The notes below the pieces were generated by a model. It searched no databases, was not told the DNA's origin, and saw only the letters and a program-made list of their open reading frames with translations. The position numbers and the translations under genes are program-made. Positions 53,168 through 62,538 of a DNA stretch of 64,000 nucleotides are shown here, piece after piece. Within the stretch, counting starts at the first letter, position 1; every line of letters starts with the position of its first letter. Origin of the DNA: Halobacillus litoralis (GTDB lineage: Bacteria > Bacillota > Bacilli > Bacillales > Halobacillaceae); assembly GCF_009856355.1 (NCBI RefSeq), contig NZ_WMEW01000005.1:62001-126000 (forward strand), read 5' to 3'.

Positions 53168-54139
53168 GTGCATAGGGGAAAAGGGATGAAGTTTGTCGGT
53201 GATTCAAGGGTCACTGCCGAACAAAAAGCCAATTTACCAAAAGACTATTCAGAATATCCAGGCCGCACGGAAGCGTTCTGGCCCAACTTCCTGTTGAAAG
53301 AGTGGCTGGTAGGAGCGGTCTTTCTCATCGGGTTTTTAATACTTACCGCTGCCCATCCGTCACCGCTGGAGCAGCAGGCGGATCCAAACAACGCGAGTTA
53401 CATTCCGCTTCCGGACTGGTACTTCCTGTTCTTGTATCAATTCCTTAAATATCAATTTGCCGGCGGGGATTATATTGTTCTCGGAGCGATTGTTATGCCG
53501 GGTCTGGCATTTGGGGCACTATTGCTGGCTCCATTTCTTGACCGCGGGCCGGAACGGCGCCCTCACAAGCGTCCAATCGCAGTAGGGCTTATGATTCTTG
53601 GTTTTGCAGCCACATTCTGGCTGACTTATGAGTCTGTCACACATGCAGATTACGAAATGCGTGCTGAAAAATATGGTGTAAACGTGGAAGCGGTTGAATC
53701 AACGATTGATAAATCAGCTCCCGGTTATGCCGTTTATGAAGCCAACTGTCTGAGTTGTCATGGTGATGCCCTCCAGGGGCAGGGAAGCTATCCATCACTA
53801 ATTGATGCAGAGCTTACTGTTGATCAGGTGAAGGATATCGCAGTCAATGGTAAAGGCGCCATGCCGGCTGGTATCTTTAACGGATCAGATGAGGAACTGC
53901 AGCAGCTCGCTGAGTTTGTTGTCGGAGCCGGTAGTGGTGAAGGAGGCTCATCCGAAGGAGAAGGATCTTCCGAGGGTGAAGGCTCATCTGAAGAAGAAGG
54001 ATCTTCCGAGAGTGAAGGTTCATCTGAAGAGGAGGGATCTTCCGAAGATGAAGGTTCTTCTGGAGAAGAAGGATCTTCTGAGGGAGAAAGCTCTGAAGAA
54101 GAAAATTCCGAGGAAGAGAACGGTTCTTCTGAAGAATAA
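53168..54139 (+). CDS. qcrC: Menaquinol:cytochrome c reductase, cytochrome b/c subunit with acidic repeat tail
   Basis: 323 residues. N-terminal subunit-IV-like part with three membrane helices (LPDWYFLFLYQFLKYQF, VIMPGLAFGALLLAPFLDRG), then a cytochrome c domain with heme motif CLSCH (194-198) and likely Met ligand in GAMPAGIF. The heme domain ends near residue 253, where the B. subtilis protein (about 255 residues) also ends. The remaining 69 residues are almost only Gly, Ser and Glu, in repeats of GSSExE. GTG start with GGAGGG upstream matches the MHRGKGMKFVG N-terminus. The tail is unusual and would lie outside the membrane. Confidence 0.95.
   Translation: MHRGKGMKFVGDSRVTAEQKANLPKDYSEYPGRTEAFWPNFLLKEWLVGAVFLIGFLILTAAHPSPLEQQADPNNASYIPLPDWYFLFLYQFLKYQFAGGDYIVLGAIVMPGLAFGALLLAPFLDRGPERRPHKRPIAVGLMILGFAATFWLTYESVTHADYEMRAEKYGVNVEAVESTIDKSAPGYAVYEANCLSCHGDALQGQGSYPSLIDAELTVDQVKDIAVNGKGAMPAGIFNGSDEELQQLAEFVVGAGSGEGGSSEGEGSSEGEGSSEEEGSSESEGSSEEEGSSEDEGSSGEEGSSEGESSEEENSEEENGSSEE
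53945..54088 (+). repeat. Eight 18-bp tandem repeats in qcrC
   Basis: Eight consecutive 18-bp units each coding for G/S-S-S-E-x-E. Units alternate in codon use (GGY-TCA-TCY-GAR and GGA-TCT-TCY-GAR), so the higher-order period is about 36 bp. Confidence 0.85.
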
Positions 54140-54159
54140 ACGAAATAGATCGATGGATG

Positions 54160-54187
54160 CCGCGCTGAGACATGCGCGGTTTCTTTT
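54160..54187 (+). terminator. Weak terminator after qcrC
   Basis: CCGCGC/GCGCGG stem, 8-nt loop, then TTTCTTTT. ypjA follows, so read-through is possible. Confidence 0.5.
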
Positions 54188-54207
54188 GTTACAGGAGGAC
54201 GGTTCAG

Positions 54208-54807
54208 ATGAAACAGATGATATCATATTTTTTGACGCATCGGCTCTTTTTAATTTTATTATTTTTCATTAATCTTGGAGGAACCCTGTATGGGTACATA
54301 TGGTATGAGCCGCAGCTGGCGGTTACGGATCCAATCTTTCTTATCTTTGTTCCTGACAGTCCTACAGCCAGCTTGTTTTTCACCATCTTTCTCGGCTTTT
54401 ATCTTTTCGGGAGAAATGTTCCTTATATAGAAGCCCTTGCTCTTATCACTTTACTTAAGTATGGCGTTTGGGCGGTCGTGATGAACGCTCTGACGTTTAT
54501 GGAGTACGGCTCTCTGCCATGGACAGGTTATATGCTCATTTTTTCTCACAGTGCCATGGCTGTGCAGGGGGTGCTGTATGCCCCTTATTATGCTATTCGT
54601 ATCAGACATATCCTTTTTGCTGCTGTATGGACGCTTCACAACGATATTATTGATTACGTGTTTGAGCAGATGCCTGTGTATCCGGCTATTATGGAGTACA
54701 TGAAGGAAATTGGATATTTCACTTTCTGGCTGAGCCTGGTATGTATTGGCGCTGCTTATTACCTTATGAAGAAGTCCGAACGTCTAAATCGCGCCCGCCT
54801 CTCATAA
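54208..54807 (+). CDS. ypjA: Membrane protein YpjA (DUF1405)
   Basis: 199 residues, about six membrane helices. Matches YpjA in length and in the segments NLGGTLYGYIWYEPQL and FVPDSPTASLFFTIFL. Function unknown. AGGAGG is 10 nt before ATG 54208. Order qcrC-ypjA-ypjB is as in B. subtilis. Confidence 0.83.
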   Translation: MKQMISYFLTHRLFLILLFFINLGGTLYGYIWYEPQLAVTDPIFLIFVPDSPTASLFFTIFLGFYLFGRNVPYIEALALITLLKYGVWAVVMNALTFMEYGSLPWTGYMLIFSHSAMAVQGVLYAPYYAIRIRHILFAAVWTLHNDIIDYVFEQMPVYPAIMEYMKEIGYFTFWLSLVCIGAAYYLMKKSERLNRARLS

Positions 54808-54845
54808 AATTTAAATAATCCAGACAATGAGAGGGGAGAAGTGAA

Positions 54846-55529
54846 ATGGGACAGGTGTGTAAAGTTGTGTTCATATCCCTGATTTTCACACTCATGCCGC
54901 TGAGCCTGCATGCTGGGTGGGGTGAGGGAGCCACCGAACAGTGGGATCGATTTTACAACCAGTACAGGTCACTTCTGCATGACGGCAAAAACGAAACGGC
55001 AGAGAGGCTTCTGCATAGCAGGGTGCCGGATATGGAAAAATATATCGAAGGGCTGTCTGCGGAGGATCAGGCCGCCTGGGAGCATGTAAGCAGGTCAGAG
55101 GAAGAAGGGCGGCTTTCTGAAACAGCTCTCATCTTCTTTGAAGTGCTTGCTTCAGAGGACAAGGAACGAGCGTTGGAACAAAAATTAATGGCGTTTCATA
55201 TGGGGATGTTTACAGTTCCGGTCGATCATGTCATTCAGGACTGGGAGACGCTGGAGCCTGTTGTGATGCACGTGCATGCCTCGGCTGAAACCGGTCAGGT
55301 CAGGCACGCCCTGGAACAGTATCAGCTTCAGCCGACATCGGAATCGGCGGCAGCTGCATCAGCAATGGTGGAAGCACTCATAAATGGCGGCAGTGAGGAA
55401 AATGTCTCTTTTATCGGTATGACCGCCGGTGTAGGCGGGTTTATAATCGCTGTACTCTTTTATGTAGGAATACTGAAGCATCCGGCACGTTCAAAAATTA
55501 GACACACAATAAAAGAACGTAATAGTTGA
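54846..55529 (+). CDS. ypjB: Sporulation protein YpjB
   Basis: 227 residues. Signal peptide (about 1-23, FISLIFTLMPLSLHAGW), helical outer domain, and C-terminal membrane helix (GVGGFIIAVLFYVGIL) with a basic cytoplasmic tail. Matches YpjB by layout and position; in B. subtilis a mutant has a mild sporulation effect. GAGAGGGGAG before the ATG. Confidence 0.8.
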   Translation: MGQVCKVVFISLIFTLMPLSLHAGWGEGATEQWDRFYNQYRSLLHDGKNETAERLLHSRVPDMEKYIEGLSAEDQAAWEHVSRSEEEGRLSETALIFFEVLASEDKERALEQKLMAFHMGMFTVPVDHVIQDWETLEPVVMHVHASAETGQVRHALEQYQLQPTSESAAAASAMVEALINGGSEENVSFIGMTAGVGGFIIAVLFYVGILKHPARSKIRHTIKERNS

Positions 55530-55588
55530 TTTTCCGGAGGGATTTGACTAAAATTGACCTAAGAACCATTCTTATGGAGGAATGACAA

Positions 55589-56263
55589 ATGAGTTTTATC
55601 ATTTACTTTGCTTTGATTTTTATCATCCCATTGTGGGCCCAGTCTAAAGTGAAGTCTACGTACAAAAAATATTCACAAGTCCCTACTTCATCATCAATGT
55701 CAGGTGCTGAAGTAGCACGAAAAATTCTAAATGACAACGGTCTCTTTAACGTTGCGGTGGAAGAAGTCCGCGGCCATCTGACAGACCATTACGATCCACG
55801 TGCCAAGGTGATCCGCCTCTCCTCAGATATTTATCACGGGCGCTCAACAGCCGGTGCGGCTGTAGCGGCACACGAAGTCGGACACGCGATTCAGGATGCT
55901 CAGGATTATGCTTTCCTTCGATTCAGGAGTGCTCTTGTCCCTGTAGCCAGCTTTGGTTCCAACATTTCCATCTTCCTTCTTATCGGAGGTATGCTTCTAC
56001 AGATGACCGGGCTTATTTTAGTCGGGATTGTCTTCTTCGCAGCAGCCGTGCTTTTCCAGCTGGTAACCCTCCCAGTGGAATTTGACGCTTCCAACCGTGC
56101 GATGGCTCAACTGGTATCGACCGGTGTTATCCGTAATGATGAAGAGCGGAAGACGAAGAAGGTGCTCAATGCAGCGGCTATGACCTATGTTGCGGGTGCA
56201 CTTGTTGCCCTTGCCGAGCTTCTCCGTTTTGTTTTCATGTTTATTGGAATGAACGAAGAATAA
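55589..56263 (+). CDS. yugP: YugP-family zinc metallopeptidase
   Basis: 224 residues. Membrane-bound neutral zinc metallopeptidase: N-terminal helix, zinc motif AAHEVGHAIQDAQ (HExxH), two central membrane helices and a C-terminal helix, with conserved EFDASNRAMAQL carrying the third ligand region. Substrate unknown. In B. subtilis yugP lies elsewhere, so its position after ypjB is a local difference. GGAGG 8 nt before ATG. Confidence 0.85.
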   Translation: MSFIIYFALIFIIPLWAQSKVKSTYKKYSQVPTSSSMSGAEVARKILNDNGLFNVAVEEVRGHLTDHYDPRAKVIRLSSDIYHGRSTAGAAVAAHEVGHAIQDAQDYAFLRFRSALVPVASFGSNISIFLLIGGMLLQMTGLILVGIVFFAAAVLFQLVTLPVEFDASNRAMAQLVSTGVIRNDEERKTKKVLNAAAMTYVAGALVALAELLRFVFMFIGMNEE

Positions 56264-56271
56264 ACGATAGA

Positions 56272-56303
56272 AAAAGACCTCCGGCTGCGGAGGTCTTTTC
56301 TTA
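56272..56303 (+). terminator. Terminator of yugP
   Basis: 12-bp stem AAAAGACCTCCG/CGGAGGTCTTTT with GCTG loop, then CTT. Confidence 0.88.
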
Positions 56304-56351
56304 TCAAGAGAAGTGATTAAAAGTGGTTGTTGTTTCTCACGAATCGCTTGT

Positions 56352-56454
56352 CGATGGATGCCTGCTGCGGGCACGGCCTCAGCTGAATTGGTCACGAAGA
56401 TCATTTGACCATGTAGATCTTCGGCTCGCGCTGTTCCCGCAGGCGTCACCATCG
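56352..56454. repeat. GC-rich palindromic element, probable interspersed repeat
   Basis: Outer arms CGATGG/CCATCG (56352-56357/56449-56454) and GCCTGC/GCAGGC (56360-56365/56439-56444); inner hairpin CGAAGATC/GATCTTCG (56395-56402/56416-56423). The segment with CGCGCTGTTCCCGCAGG resembles GC-rich palindromic repeats that recur between genes in Bacillaceae; this likeness is from memory and was not tested. Confidence 0.55.
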
Positions 56455-56487
56455 AACACTCATTGTGGAATCAACGATGCCCCACCT

Positions 56488-56536
56488 AAAAAGAGTGATT
56501 TTCTTTGATATATATCAAAGAAAATCACTCTTTTTT
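56488..56536. terminator. 48-bp perfect palindrome, likely bidirectional terminator
   Basis: Every base from 56488 to 56535 pairs about the centre in TATATA (24 pairs), with an A run on one side and T run on the other. It lies between the convergent genes yugP and ypjC. The length is far above a normal terminator. Confidence 0.75.
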
Positions 56537-56647
56537 CTTGTACAATGAAAAAATAGATAAAAGTCAGAGATCCATGTTAGACCGTTACATAGCCTTGCCT
56601 ATCACAAGTCCTAAGTTTTTCGTTGGCCTCGGCTGCGGAGGTCTTTT

Positions 56648-57520
56648 TTATTCAATGGGATTTTTATTTTCATCCAGGGTGAAGCCTTCTCCCATGACAT
56701 CATGGACGTGGCTGACAGCTACAAACGCATGAGGATCAATCTGTTCGATGATGGTCTTCAGCCGCACAATTTCGTTTTTCGCTATAACACAATATAAAAC
56801 ATCCCGTTTAGAACCGGAAAACGATCCGCGGCCGTCAAGTACGGTCACACCACGGTCCATCTCCTGCATAACTTTTTGTGAGATTTCTTGGCTCTTCTCT
56901 GATATGATTGTCGTCCCACGGGCGGCGTACGCACCTTCCTGGATAAAATCGATCACCTTCGCGCCGACAAAAACAGCGACAAGAGTATACATCCCGCGAA
57001 CATGTTCAAGGTAAGTAATTGCAGAAACAAAAATGACGAGAGCATCAAAAACGAACATCGCCCGGCCCATACTCCAGCCAAGATATTTGTTGATGAGTCT
57101 GGCGATGATATCCACACCGCCGGTCGTTCCACCGTAGCGGAATATGATGCCTAAACCGACTCCGATAAACACCCCGGCAAATAAAGACGCCAGGGTAAGG
57201 TCGTCAGAAAGATCGATGGTAATCATGAATCGCTGGGACAGAGCGATAAATACGGAAACAGCGACAATGCCGATCAAGGAGTATAAAAATGTTGTCCGTC
57301 CCAGAATCCGCCATCCGATGAAGAGGACGGGAATATTCAAGACGATGTTCATAATCGCAGGATCCCAGTTAAATAAATACAGCAGTAAAAGGGTGATCCC
57401 TGTGAATCCACCCTCACCAAGTTCATTTTGAATGTTGAAATGAACGATTCCGAAGGAGAACACAGCGGAGCCCAGTATAATCAGGATGATATTTTTTAAA
57501 CGCAGTCCGAAAATCTTCAT
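56648..57520 (-). CDS. ypjC: YitT-family membrane protein YpjC
   Basis: 290 residues, as in the family. Five or six membrane helices (about 10-185) and a C-terminal soluble DUF2179 domain (about 215-285, DRGVTVLDGRGSFSGSKRDV and VLYCVIAKNEI). Function unknown; DUF2179 is thought to bind a small ligand. Minus strand, GGAGGTGG 7 nt before the ATG. The position beside ypjD matches B. subtilis ypjC. Confidence 0.85.
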   Translation of the reverse strand: MKIFGLRLKNIILIILGSAVFSFGIVHFNIQNELGEGGFTGITLLLLYLFNWDPAIMNIVLNIPVLFIGWRILGRTTFLYSLIGIVAVSVFIALSQRFMITIDLSDDLTLASLFAGVFIGVGLGIIFRYGGTTGGVDIIARLINKYLGWSMGRAMFVFDALVIFVSAITYLEHVRGMYTLVAVFVGAKVIDFIQEGAYAARGTTIISEKSQEISQKVMQEMDRGVTVLDGRGSFSGSKRDVLYCVIAKNEIVRLKTIIEQIDPHAFVAVSHVHDVMGEGFTLDENKNPIE

Positions 57521-57681
57521 ATTGCCACCTCCATGGTCATGTGCACGATTCTCATTATAGTTGTTTGTCGAATGAGCGGCAATATGAACAGGCAGGAGAA
57601 GGTGGAATAAACGGAAAATTTGTCAAATGAGCTCCTTTTGGCTAACATTTAGAGAGAATCCGTGAAGGAAAAGAGGGAAAT

Positions 57682-58014
57682 ATGGTGAAGTATACAACAC
57701 AGGACATCCAAAAACGTGTCGACGATTACATATCACAGTTTAAAGAAGGTTATTTCTCACCTCTCAGCCTGCAGGCAAGGCTTACAGAGGAAGTGGGGGA
57801 AATGGCAAGAGAGGTCAACCATAGATATGGGGAGAAGCCCAAGAAAAAGACAGAAAAGGATAAGGCATTGGAAGAGGAGCTTGGCGATGTACTGTTTGTA
57901 CTCACATGCTTTGCAAATTCTCTTGATATCGATTTATCTGATGCCTTTGAGCAGTCCATGAGCAAGATTGAAACCCGTGACAAAGACCGCTGGACAAAAA
58001 AGGAGGAAAAGTAA
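57682..58014 (+). CDS. ypjD: MazG-like nucleotide pyrophosphohydrolase YpjD
   Basis: 110 residues. MazG fold with metal-binding [13 protein letters not shown] (EExxE) and [16 protein letters not shown] (ExxD). Hydrolyses (d)NTPs to monophosphates, likely house-cleaning. A Lys-rich loop ([10 protein letters not shown]) lies between motifs. Its stop overlaps the dapB start by one base, starting the ypjD-dapB-mgsA-bshA-cca-birA-panBC operon. Confidence 0.9.
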   Translation: MVKYTTQDIQKRVDDYISQFKEGYFSPLSLQARLTEEVGEMAREVNHRYGEKPKKKTEKDKALEEELGDVLFVLTCFANSLDIDLSDAFEQSMSKIETRDKDRWTKKEEK

Positions 58015-58814
58015 TGGAAACGATAAAGGTGATTGTAGCAGGACCACGTGGTAAAATGGGCAGTGAAGCCTTAAAAATGATTGACCGGGAGCAGCATCTG
58101 AGCCTTTCCGCTTGTATCGACCGGAAGTATGATGGTTTGAATGTCAAGGACATTCAGGAGCTTCCTGATCTGGATGCCGTCATTTATACAGATGCAGAAG
58201 CGTGCCTGAATGACGTGGAGGCGGATGTACTCATAGATCTCACGACACCGGATAATGGATATACCCATACGAAACTTGCGCTGAACAGCGGAGTTCGTCC
58301 AGTAGTCGGCACAACAGGTTTTACGCAGGAGCAGCTTCAGGAATTGACGGACCTTGCAGAGGAAAAGCAGCTGGGTACCGTGATTGCTCCAAACTTCGCC
58401 ATTGGTGCAGTTTTAATGATGCAGTTCTCCAAGTGGGCTGCCAAGCATTTTCCCGATGTGGAAATCATTGAAAAGCATCATGACCAAAAGCTTGATGCCC
58501 CGTCGGGAACGGCAGTGAAAACTGCCGAATTAATCAAGGAAGTCCGTGAACCTCATCATCAGGGGCACAGGGATGAAAAAGAGACCCTGCAGGGAGCGCG
58601 TGGCGCTGACGAAGAAGGAATGAGAATCCATAGTATGCGTCTTCCGGGGCTTGTCGCTCATCAGGAGGTTGTCTTCGGGGGACTTGGGGAAACGCTCACA
58701 ATCAAGCATGATTCCATACACAGGGAGTCTTTCATGAGTGGTGTGAAGCTTGCTGTTGAAAAGGCTGTTGAACTGGATACACTGGTTTATGGATTGGAGC
58801 ACCTACTCGATTAA
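58014..58814 (+). CDS. dapB: 4-hydroxy-tetrahydrodipicolinate reductase
   Basis: 266 residues. NAD(P) motif [53 protein letters not shown] with catalytic His and Lys, and [13 protein letters not shown]. Lysine and diaminopimelate pathway, also giving dipicolinate precursors for spores. GGAGG before ATG. Confidence 0.96.
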   Translation: METIKVIVAGPRGKMGSEALKMIDREQHLSLSACIDRKYDGLNVKDIQELPDLDAVIYTDAEACLNDVEADVLIDLTTPDNGYTHTKLALNSGVRPVVGTTGFTQEQLQELTDLAEEKQLGTVIAPNFAIGAVLMMQFSKWAAKHFPDVEIIEKHHDQKLDAPSGTAVKTAELIKEVREPHHQGHRDEKETLQGARGADEEGMRIHSMRLPGLVAHQEVVFGGLGETLTIKHDSIHRESFMSGVKLAVEKAVELDTLVYGLEHLLD

Positions 58815-58829
58815 AGGGGGATAATGACC

Positions 58830-59243
58830 ATGAATATTGCTTTGATTGCCCATGATAAAAAGAAAGAGGACATCATCCAATTTTCAAAAAAGCACGCTGC
58901 TGTTTTCTCCAAGCATGAATTGTTTGCTACCGGAACGACAGGCATGCGGATTGCAGATGAAACAGGGTTGAACGTTACACGCTTCCAGTCCGGTCCGCTC
59001 GGCGGTGACCAGCAGATCGGTGCGAGAATTGCTGACGAACAAATGCAGATGGTCATCTTCTTCAGAGATCCGCTTACGGCCCAGCCTCATGAACCGGATA
59101 TCAGTGCTCTGCTGCGACTCTGTGATGTCCACCAGATTCCAGTTGCAACAAACCTGGCAGGAGCAGAGATCATGGTAAGGGCACTGGATCATGAAGATAT
59201 CCAATGGAACAGCATCATAGAAGAGAACAGAAAACAGGAGTGA
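58830..59243 (+). CDS. mgsA: Methylglyoxal synthase
   Basis: 137 residues. [41 protein letters not shown] with catalytic Asp, and [15 protein letters not shown]. Converts dihydroxyacetone phosphate to methylglyoxal, a bypass of lower glycolysis. ATG 58830 aligns with the B. subtilis start; ATG 58824 is too near AAAGGGGG. Only 7 bases separate it from bshA, leaving no room for bshB1. Confidence 0.95.
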   Translation: MNIALIAHDKKKEDIIQFSKKHAAVFSKHELFATGTTGMRIADETGLNVTRFQSGPLGGDQQIGARIADEQMQMVIFFRDPLTAQPHEPDISALLRLCDVHQIPVATNLAGAEIMVRALDHEDIQWNSIIEENRKQE

Positions 59244-59250
59244 ACGTAGT

Positions 59251-60381
59251 ATGGCTAAAATAGGAATCACCTGCTATCCGACAGTCGGAGGATCAGGTGT
59301 CATCGCAACAGAATTGGGAAAGCTGCTGGCTGAAAATGGACATGAAATCCATTTTGTTGCCTCACAGGTACCTTTCCGGCTGAACCGGGTGTATCCGAAT
59401 ATTTATTATCACGAGGTGGAAGTCAGCAGCTATCCTGTCTTTCAGCATCCACCGTATGACTTGGCATTAGCGGCTAAAATGGCGGATGTCATCAATCGGG
59501 AAGAGCTGGATATTCTTCATGTGCACTATGCGATGCCGCATGCGGTCTGTGCTATTTTAGCCAAGCAGATGTGTAATCGCGATGTGAAAATTATAACAAC
59601 GCTTCACGGGACGGATATTACGGTGCTGGGCATCGATACGAGCCTTCAGGAAATGATCAAATTCGGTATTGAGCAGTCGGACCGTGTCACCGCTGTGTCC
59701 CACAGTCTGGTAGGTCAGACGCAGGAAATGCTACATACAAATCGTTCCATAGATGTGATTTACAATTTCGTGGACGAACGGGAGTATTACCGAAAGTCGA
59801 ACCAGCACTTGAAAGACCACTATGGCATACGTGATGAGGATGCTGTCCTGATTCACATATCCAATTTCAGGAAAGTGAAACGGGTCCCTGATGTCATCCA
59901 GACATTTGCCAGAGTCAGGTCCGAAAGGCCGGCGAAACTTCTTCTGGTTGGCGACGGCCCTGAGTATTCCGCCTGCTATCAGCTTGTGCAGGACCTGGGT
60001 CTGGAAGAGGATGTGTTATTCCTGGGAAAACAGGAAAACGTCAGTGATCTTCTTTCCATTGCCGACCTCAAGCTCCTCTTATCCGAAAAAGAGAGCTTTG
60101 GGCTGGTTCTTCTTGAGGCTATGGCGTGCGGGGTGCCGTCGATCGGATCGAATATCGGAGGTATTCCGGAAGTGATCGATCATGGTGAAACGGGCTATAT
60201 CGCTGAGCTGGGGAATATTGAACAGACGGCTTATTTTGCCAACAGAATCCTTTCTGATCAGGAGCATCACCACCAGATGTCTGAACAGGCGAAAAAGGTC
60301 GTGCAGGATAAATTTGCAACCGCCACCATCCTGAACGAATATGAAGAATTGTATCGGCAGGTGCTTGCTGATGAAGCCTGA
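59251..60381 (+). CDS. bshA: Bacillithiol synthase step 1, N-acetylglucosaminyl malate glycosyltransferase
   Basis: 376 residues, GT4 family. N-terminal GITCYPTVGGSGVIATELGK, acceptor region VHYAMPHAVCAILA, TTLHGTDITVLG, and the nucleotide-sugar EKESFGLVLLEAMACGVPSI. Joins UDP-GlcNAc and malate. In B. subtilis bshB1 precedes bshA; here it does not. GGAGTG before ATG. Overlaps cca by 11 bases. Confidence 0.95.
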   Translation: MAKIGITCYPTVGGSGVIATELGKLLAENGHEIHFVASQVPFRLNRVYPNIYYHEVEVSSYPVFQHPPYDLALAAKMADVINREELDILHVHYAMPHAVCAILAKQMCNRDVKIITTLHGTDITVLGIDTSLQEMIKFGIEQSDRVTAVSHSLVGQTQEMLHTNRSIDVIYNFVDEREYYRKSNQHLKDHYGIRDEDAVLIHISNFRKVKRVPDVIQTFARVRSERPAKLLLVGDGPEYSACYQLVQDLGLEEDVLFLGKQENVSDLLSIADLKLLLSEKESFGLVLLEAMACGVPSIGSNIGGIPEVIDHGETGYIAELGNIEQTAYFANRILSDQEHHHQMSEQAKKVVQDKFATATILNEYEELYRQVLADEA

Positions 60382-61570
60382 TCCTCTTTTTGAACAAGCT
60401 TTTGAGGTGATGCGGAAGATTGAGGAAGCTGGAGGGGAAGCTTATATTGCAGGCGGAGCTGTGAGAGATTATGTGAGTGGAAGAGCGGTCGGAGACATTG
60501 ATATCGCTTCTTCCCTTCCTCCTTCGCGGATCCAGGAAATCTTTGAAAAGGTTATCCCTGTCGGTATTGAGCATGGCACAGTCATCGTGAGACACCGTTC
60601 CGTATCCTATGAGGTGACGACTTTCCGGACGGAATCCGGATACGAGGATTACAGGCATCCGGATGAAGTGACATTTGTCTCTGACATTCGCACGGATCTT
60701 GCCCGGCGGGACTTTACGATGAATGCGATGGCTATGGACAGACACGGAAAAATCATTGACCCTTTTAATGGGAAGGAAGCAATCCAGCTTCAACAGATCG
60801 AAGCGGTCGGCGATCCTTGTGACCGGTTTCAGGAAGATCCTTTACGAATGATGCGTGCTGTCCGTTTTTCAAGTCAGCTTTGTTTCGAAGTAGCAGGAAA
60901 AACAAAAGAAGCGCTGGTTCAGCAGGCTCCGCTCTTAGCAAATATATCGATGGAAAGGATCGCCGATGAAACACGTAAAGCTTTTGCTGGGAACGGGGTT
61001 AGAAAAGCGGTGGAGCTTCTTGATAAAACCGGTCTGCTTCAACAACTCCCTTCGCTGAATGAAACAGGGATCCAAAGGACCCCGCCGCTTGGTCCGTTGA
61101 AAACATGGCCGGAAATTGTCAGTTTCCTCTGGCTTAAGGATCCATCCTTTTCGGTTTCTCCATTTCTTAAAACATGGAAACGTTCGAATCAGGAAAAAAG
61201 AGAGACGGATCAATTGAAGGAAGCCTTTACGTTGTTTACCGCTTCCGGTGACGTGACACGATGGCTGGCCTACACTCTGTCGGAACCTTTATACCGCTCT
61301 TTTGCCCGTGTGGCAGAAGCAGCAGGTTCAGCCCTGGGGACAATGGAGCGTCTTGTGAATCAGAAAAATCAACTACCTATAAAGGATAGAAAAGACCTGT
61401 CATTTGAGTCCGTGGACTTGATTGCTATGTTCCCTGACAAAAAGAAAGGACCCTGGATATCCAAAACGATGAAAGCCATCGAGCGGCACGTCGTTGAGGG
61501 GATGCTTGAGAACGATTATGAAAAAATAAAGGAGTGGGTCATCACATGGAATCCACCCGGAAACAATTGA
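60371..61570 (+). CDS. cca: CCA-adding tRNA nucleotidyltransferase
   Basis: 399 residues, class II. Head domain with GGAVRDYVSGRAVGDIDIA (metal-binding DxD), TTFRTE and ARRDFTMNAMAMD; neck template CDRFQEDPLRMMRAVRF; then a long helical tail. Adds or repairs the 3' CCA of tRNAs. ATG 60371 lies inside the end of bshA; ribosome site AGGTG is weak, implying coupling. Confidence 0.95.
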   Translation: MKPDPLFEQAFEVMRKIEEAGGEAYIAGGAVRDYVSGRAVGDIDIASSLPPSRIQEIFEKVIPVGIEHGTVIVRHRSVSYEVTTFRTESGYEDYRHPDEVTFVSDIRTDLARRDFTMNAMAMDRHGKIIDPFNGKEAIQLQQIEAVGDPCDRFQEDPLRMMRAVRFSSQLCFEVAGKTKEALVQQAPLLANISMERIADETRKAFAGNGVRKAVELLDKTGLLQQLPSLNETGIQRTPPLGPLKTWPEIVSFLWLKDPSFSVSPFLKTWKRSNQEKRETDQLKEAFTLFTASGDVTRWLAYTLSEPLYRSFARVAEAAGSALGTMERLVNQKNQLPIKDRKDLSFESVDLIAMFPDKKKGPWISKTMKAIERHVVEGMLENDYEKIKEWVITWNPPGNN

Positions 61571-62538
61571 TTGAATTATTAACGAAGCAGGATGGTCATA
61601 TATCCGGTCAGCAGTTATCACAACAGCTGAACATTTCAAGGACCGCTGTCTGGAAGCATATGAATGAACTGAAAAAAGACGGTTATGAAATAGAAGCAGT
61701 TCAGCGGAAAGGGTATAAAATCCACTCTTTTCCTGATAAAATCAGCGAAAACACGCTGCAGTGGGGACTGGAAACCCGGTGGATGGGACAGCAGCTGTAC
61801 CATTACGACCAGGTGGACTCCACCCAGGAAATCGTCCATCAGATGGCCAAGCAGGGAAAGCCTCATGGAACCGTGGTAGTAGCCGATGAACAGATTGGCG
61901 GAAAAGGGCGGATGGCCCGGACGTGGGACTCGCCGAAAGGGAAGGGCATTTGGATGAGTTTCCTTCTAAAGCCGGACCTTCCACCTGTTGAAGCACCGCA
62001 GCTGACCCTTCTTGCTGCGACTGTCATTGCTAAAATGATTGATGAACGCTCCGATCTTTCGCCGCAGATCAAATGGCCGAACGATGTGCTGATTCATCAT
62101 AAAAAGGTCTCAGGGATTCTTACTGAGATGCAGGCAGAACAGGATACGATCCAGTACATTGTGCTCGGTATCGGTATGAACGTCAATCAGGAGGAGGAGG
62201 ATATTCCTTCTGACATCCGTTATAAAGCCTCTTCCTTTAAGATTGAGTCCAGCCGGGAGTGGAATATACAAAAAACGATCCAGCACTTCCTCACATTATT
62301 CGAGGCTTCCTATGATCAGTTCATCCGTGAAGGCTTTCAATCTGTCAAGGAAGACTGGGAGACATACGGGTATAGGATTGGAGAGAACGTCACAATTTCT
62401 ACAATGAAGGAAACTTGGGAAGCGACGCTGCTGGGCATCGAGCCGGATGGTGCTCTGCGTGCCCGCAGAACTACAGGCGAAGAGCAGAAATTGTATTCTG
62501 CTGAAATTCATTGGGGAGAAGGTGGATATCTTGCTTAA
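61546..62538 (+). CDS. birA: Biotin operon repressor / biotin-protein ligase BirA
   Basis: 330 residues. N-terminal winged helix (about 1-65, [20 protein letters not shown]) for DNA binding, catalytic domain with biotin loop [22 protein letters not shown] and GIGMNVNQ, and a small C-terminal SH3-like domain. Group II BirA: attaches biotin and represses biotin genes. AAAGGAG before ATG 61546, overlapping cca by 25 bases. Confidence 0.95.
   Translation: MESTRKQLIELLTKQDGHISGQQLSQQLNISRTAVWKHMNELKKDGYEIEAVQRKGYKIHSFPDKISENTLQWGLETRWMGQQLYHYDQVDSTQEIVHQMAKQGKPHGTVVVADEQIGGKGRMARTWDSPKGKGIWMSFLLKPDLPPVEAPQLTLLAATVIAKMIDERSDLSPQIKWPNDVLIHHKKVSGILTEMQAEQDTIQYIVLGIGMNVNQEEEDIPSDIRYKASSFKIESSREWNIQKTIQHFLTLFEASYDQFIREGFQSVKEDWETYGYRIGENVTISTMKETWEATLLGIEPDGALRARRTTGEEQKLYSAEIHWGEGGYLA

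Larger units (their letters stand above)
56278..56647 (+). repeat. Direct repeat flanking the yugP-ypjC gap
   Basis: The terminator core at 56278-56299 recurs at 56627-56647 with one base missing (CCTC-GGCTGCGGAGGTC). The two copies bracket 327 bp that hold the palindromic elements. Confidence 0.6.

Noticed and set aside
56505..56732. 75-codon plus-strand frame in the yugP-ypjC gap
   Set aside because: It starts inside the 48-bp palindrome and runs into the antisense of ypjC.
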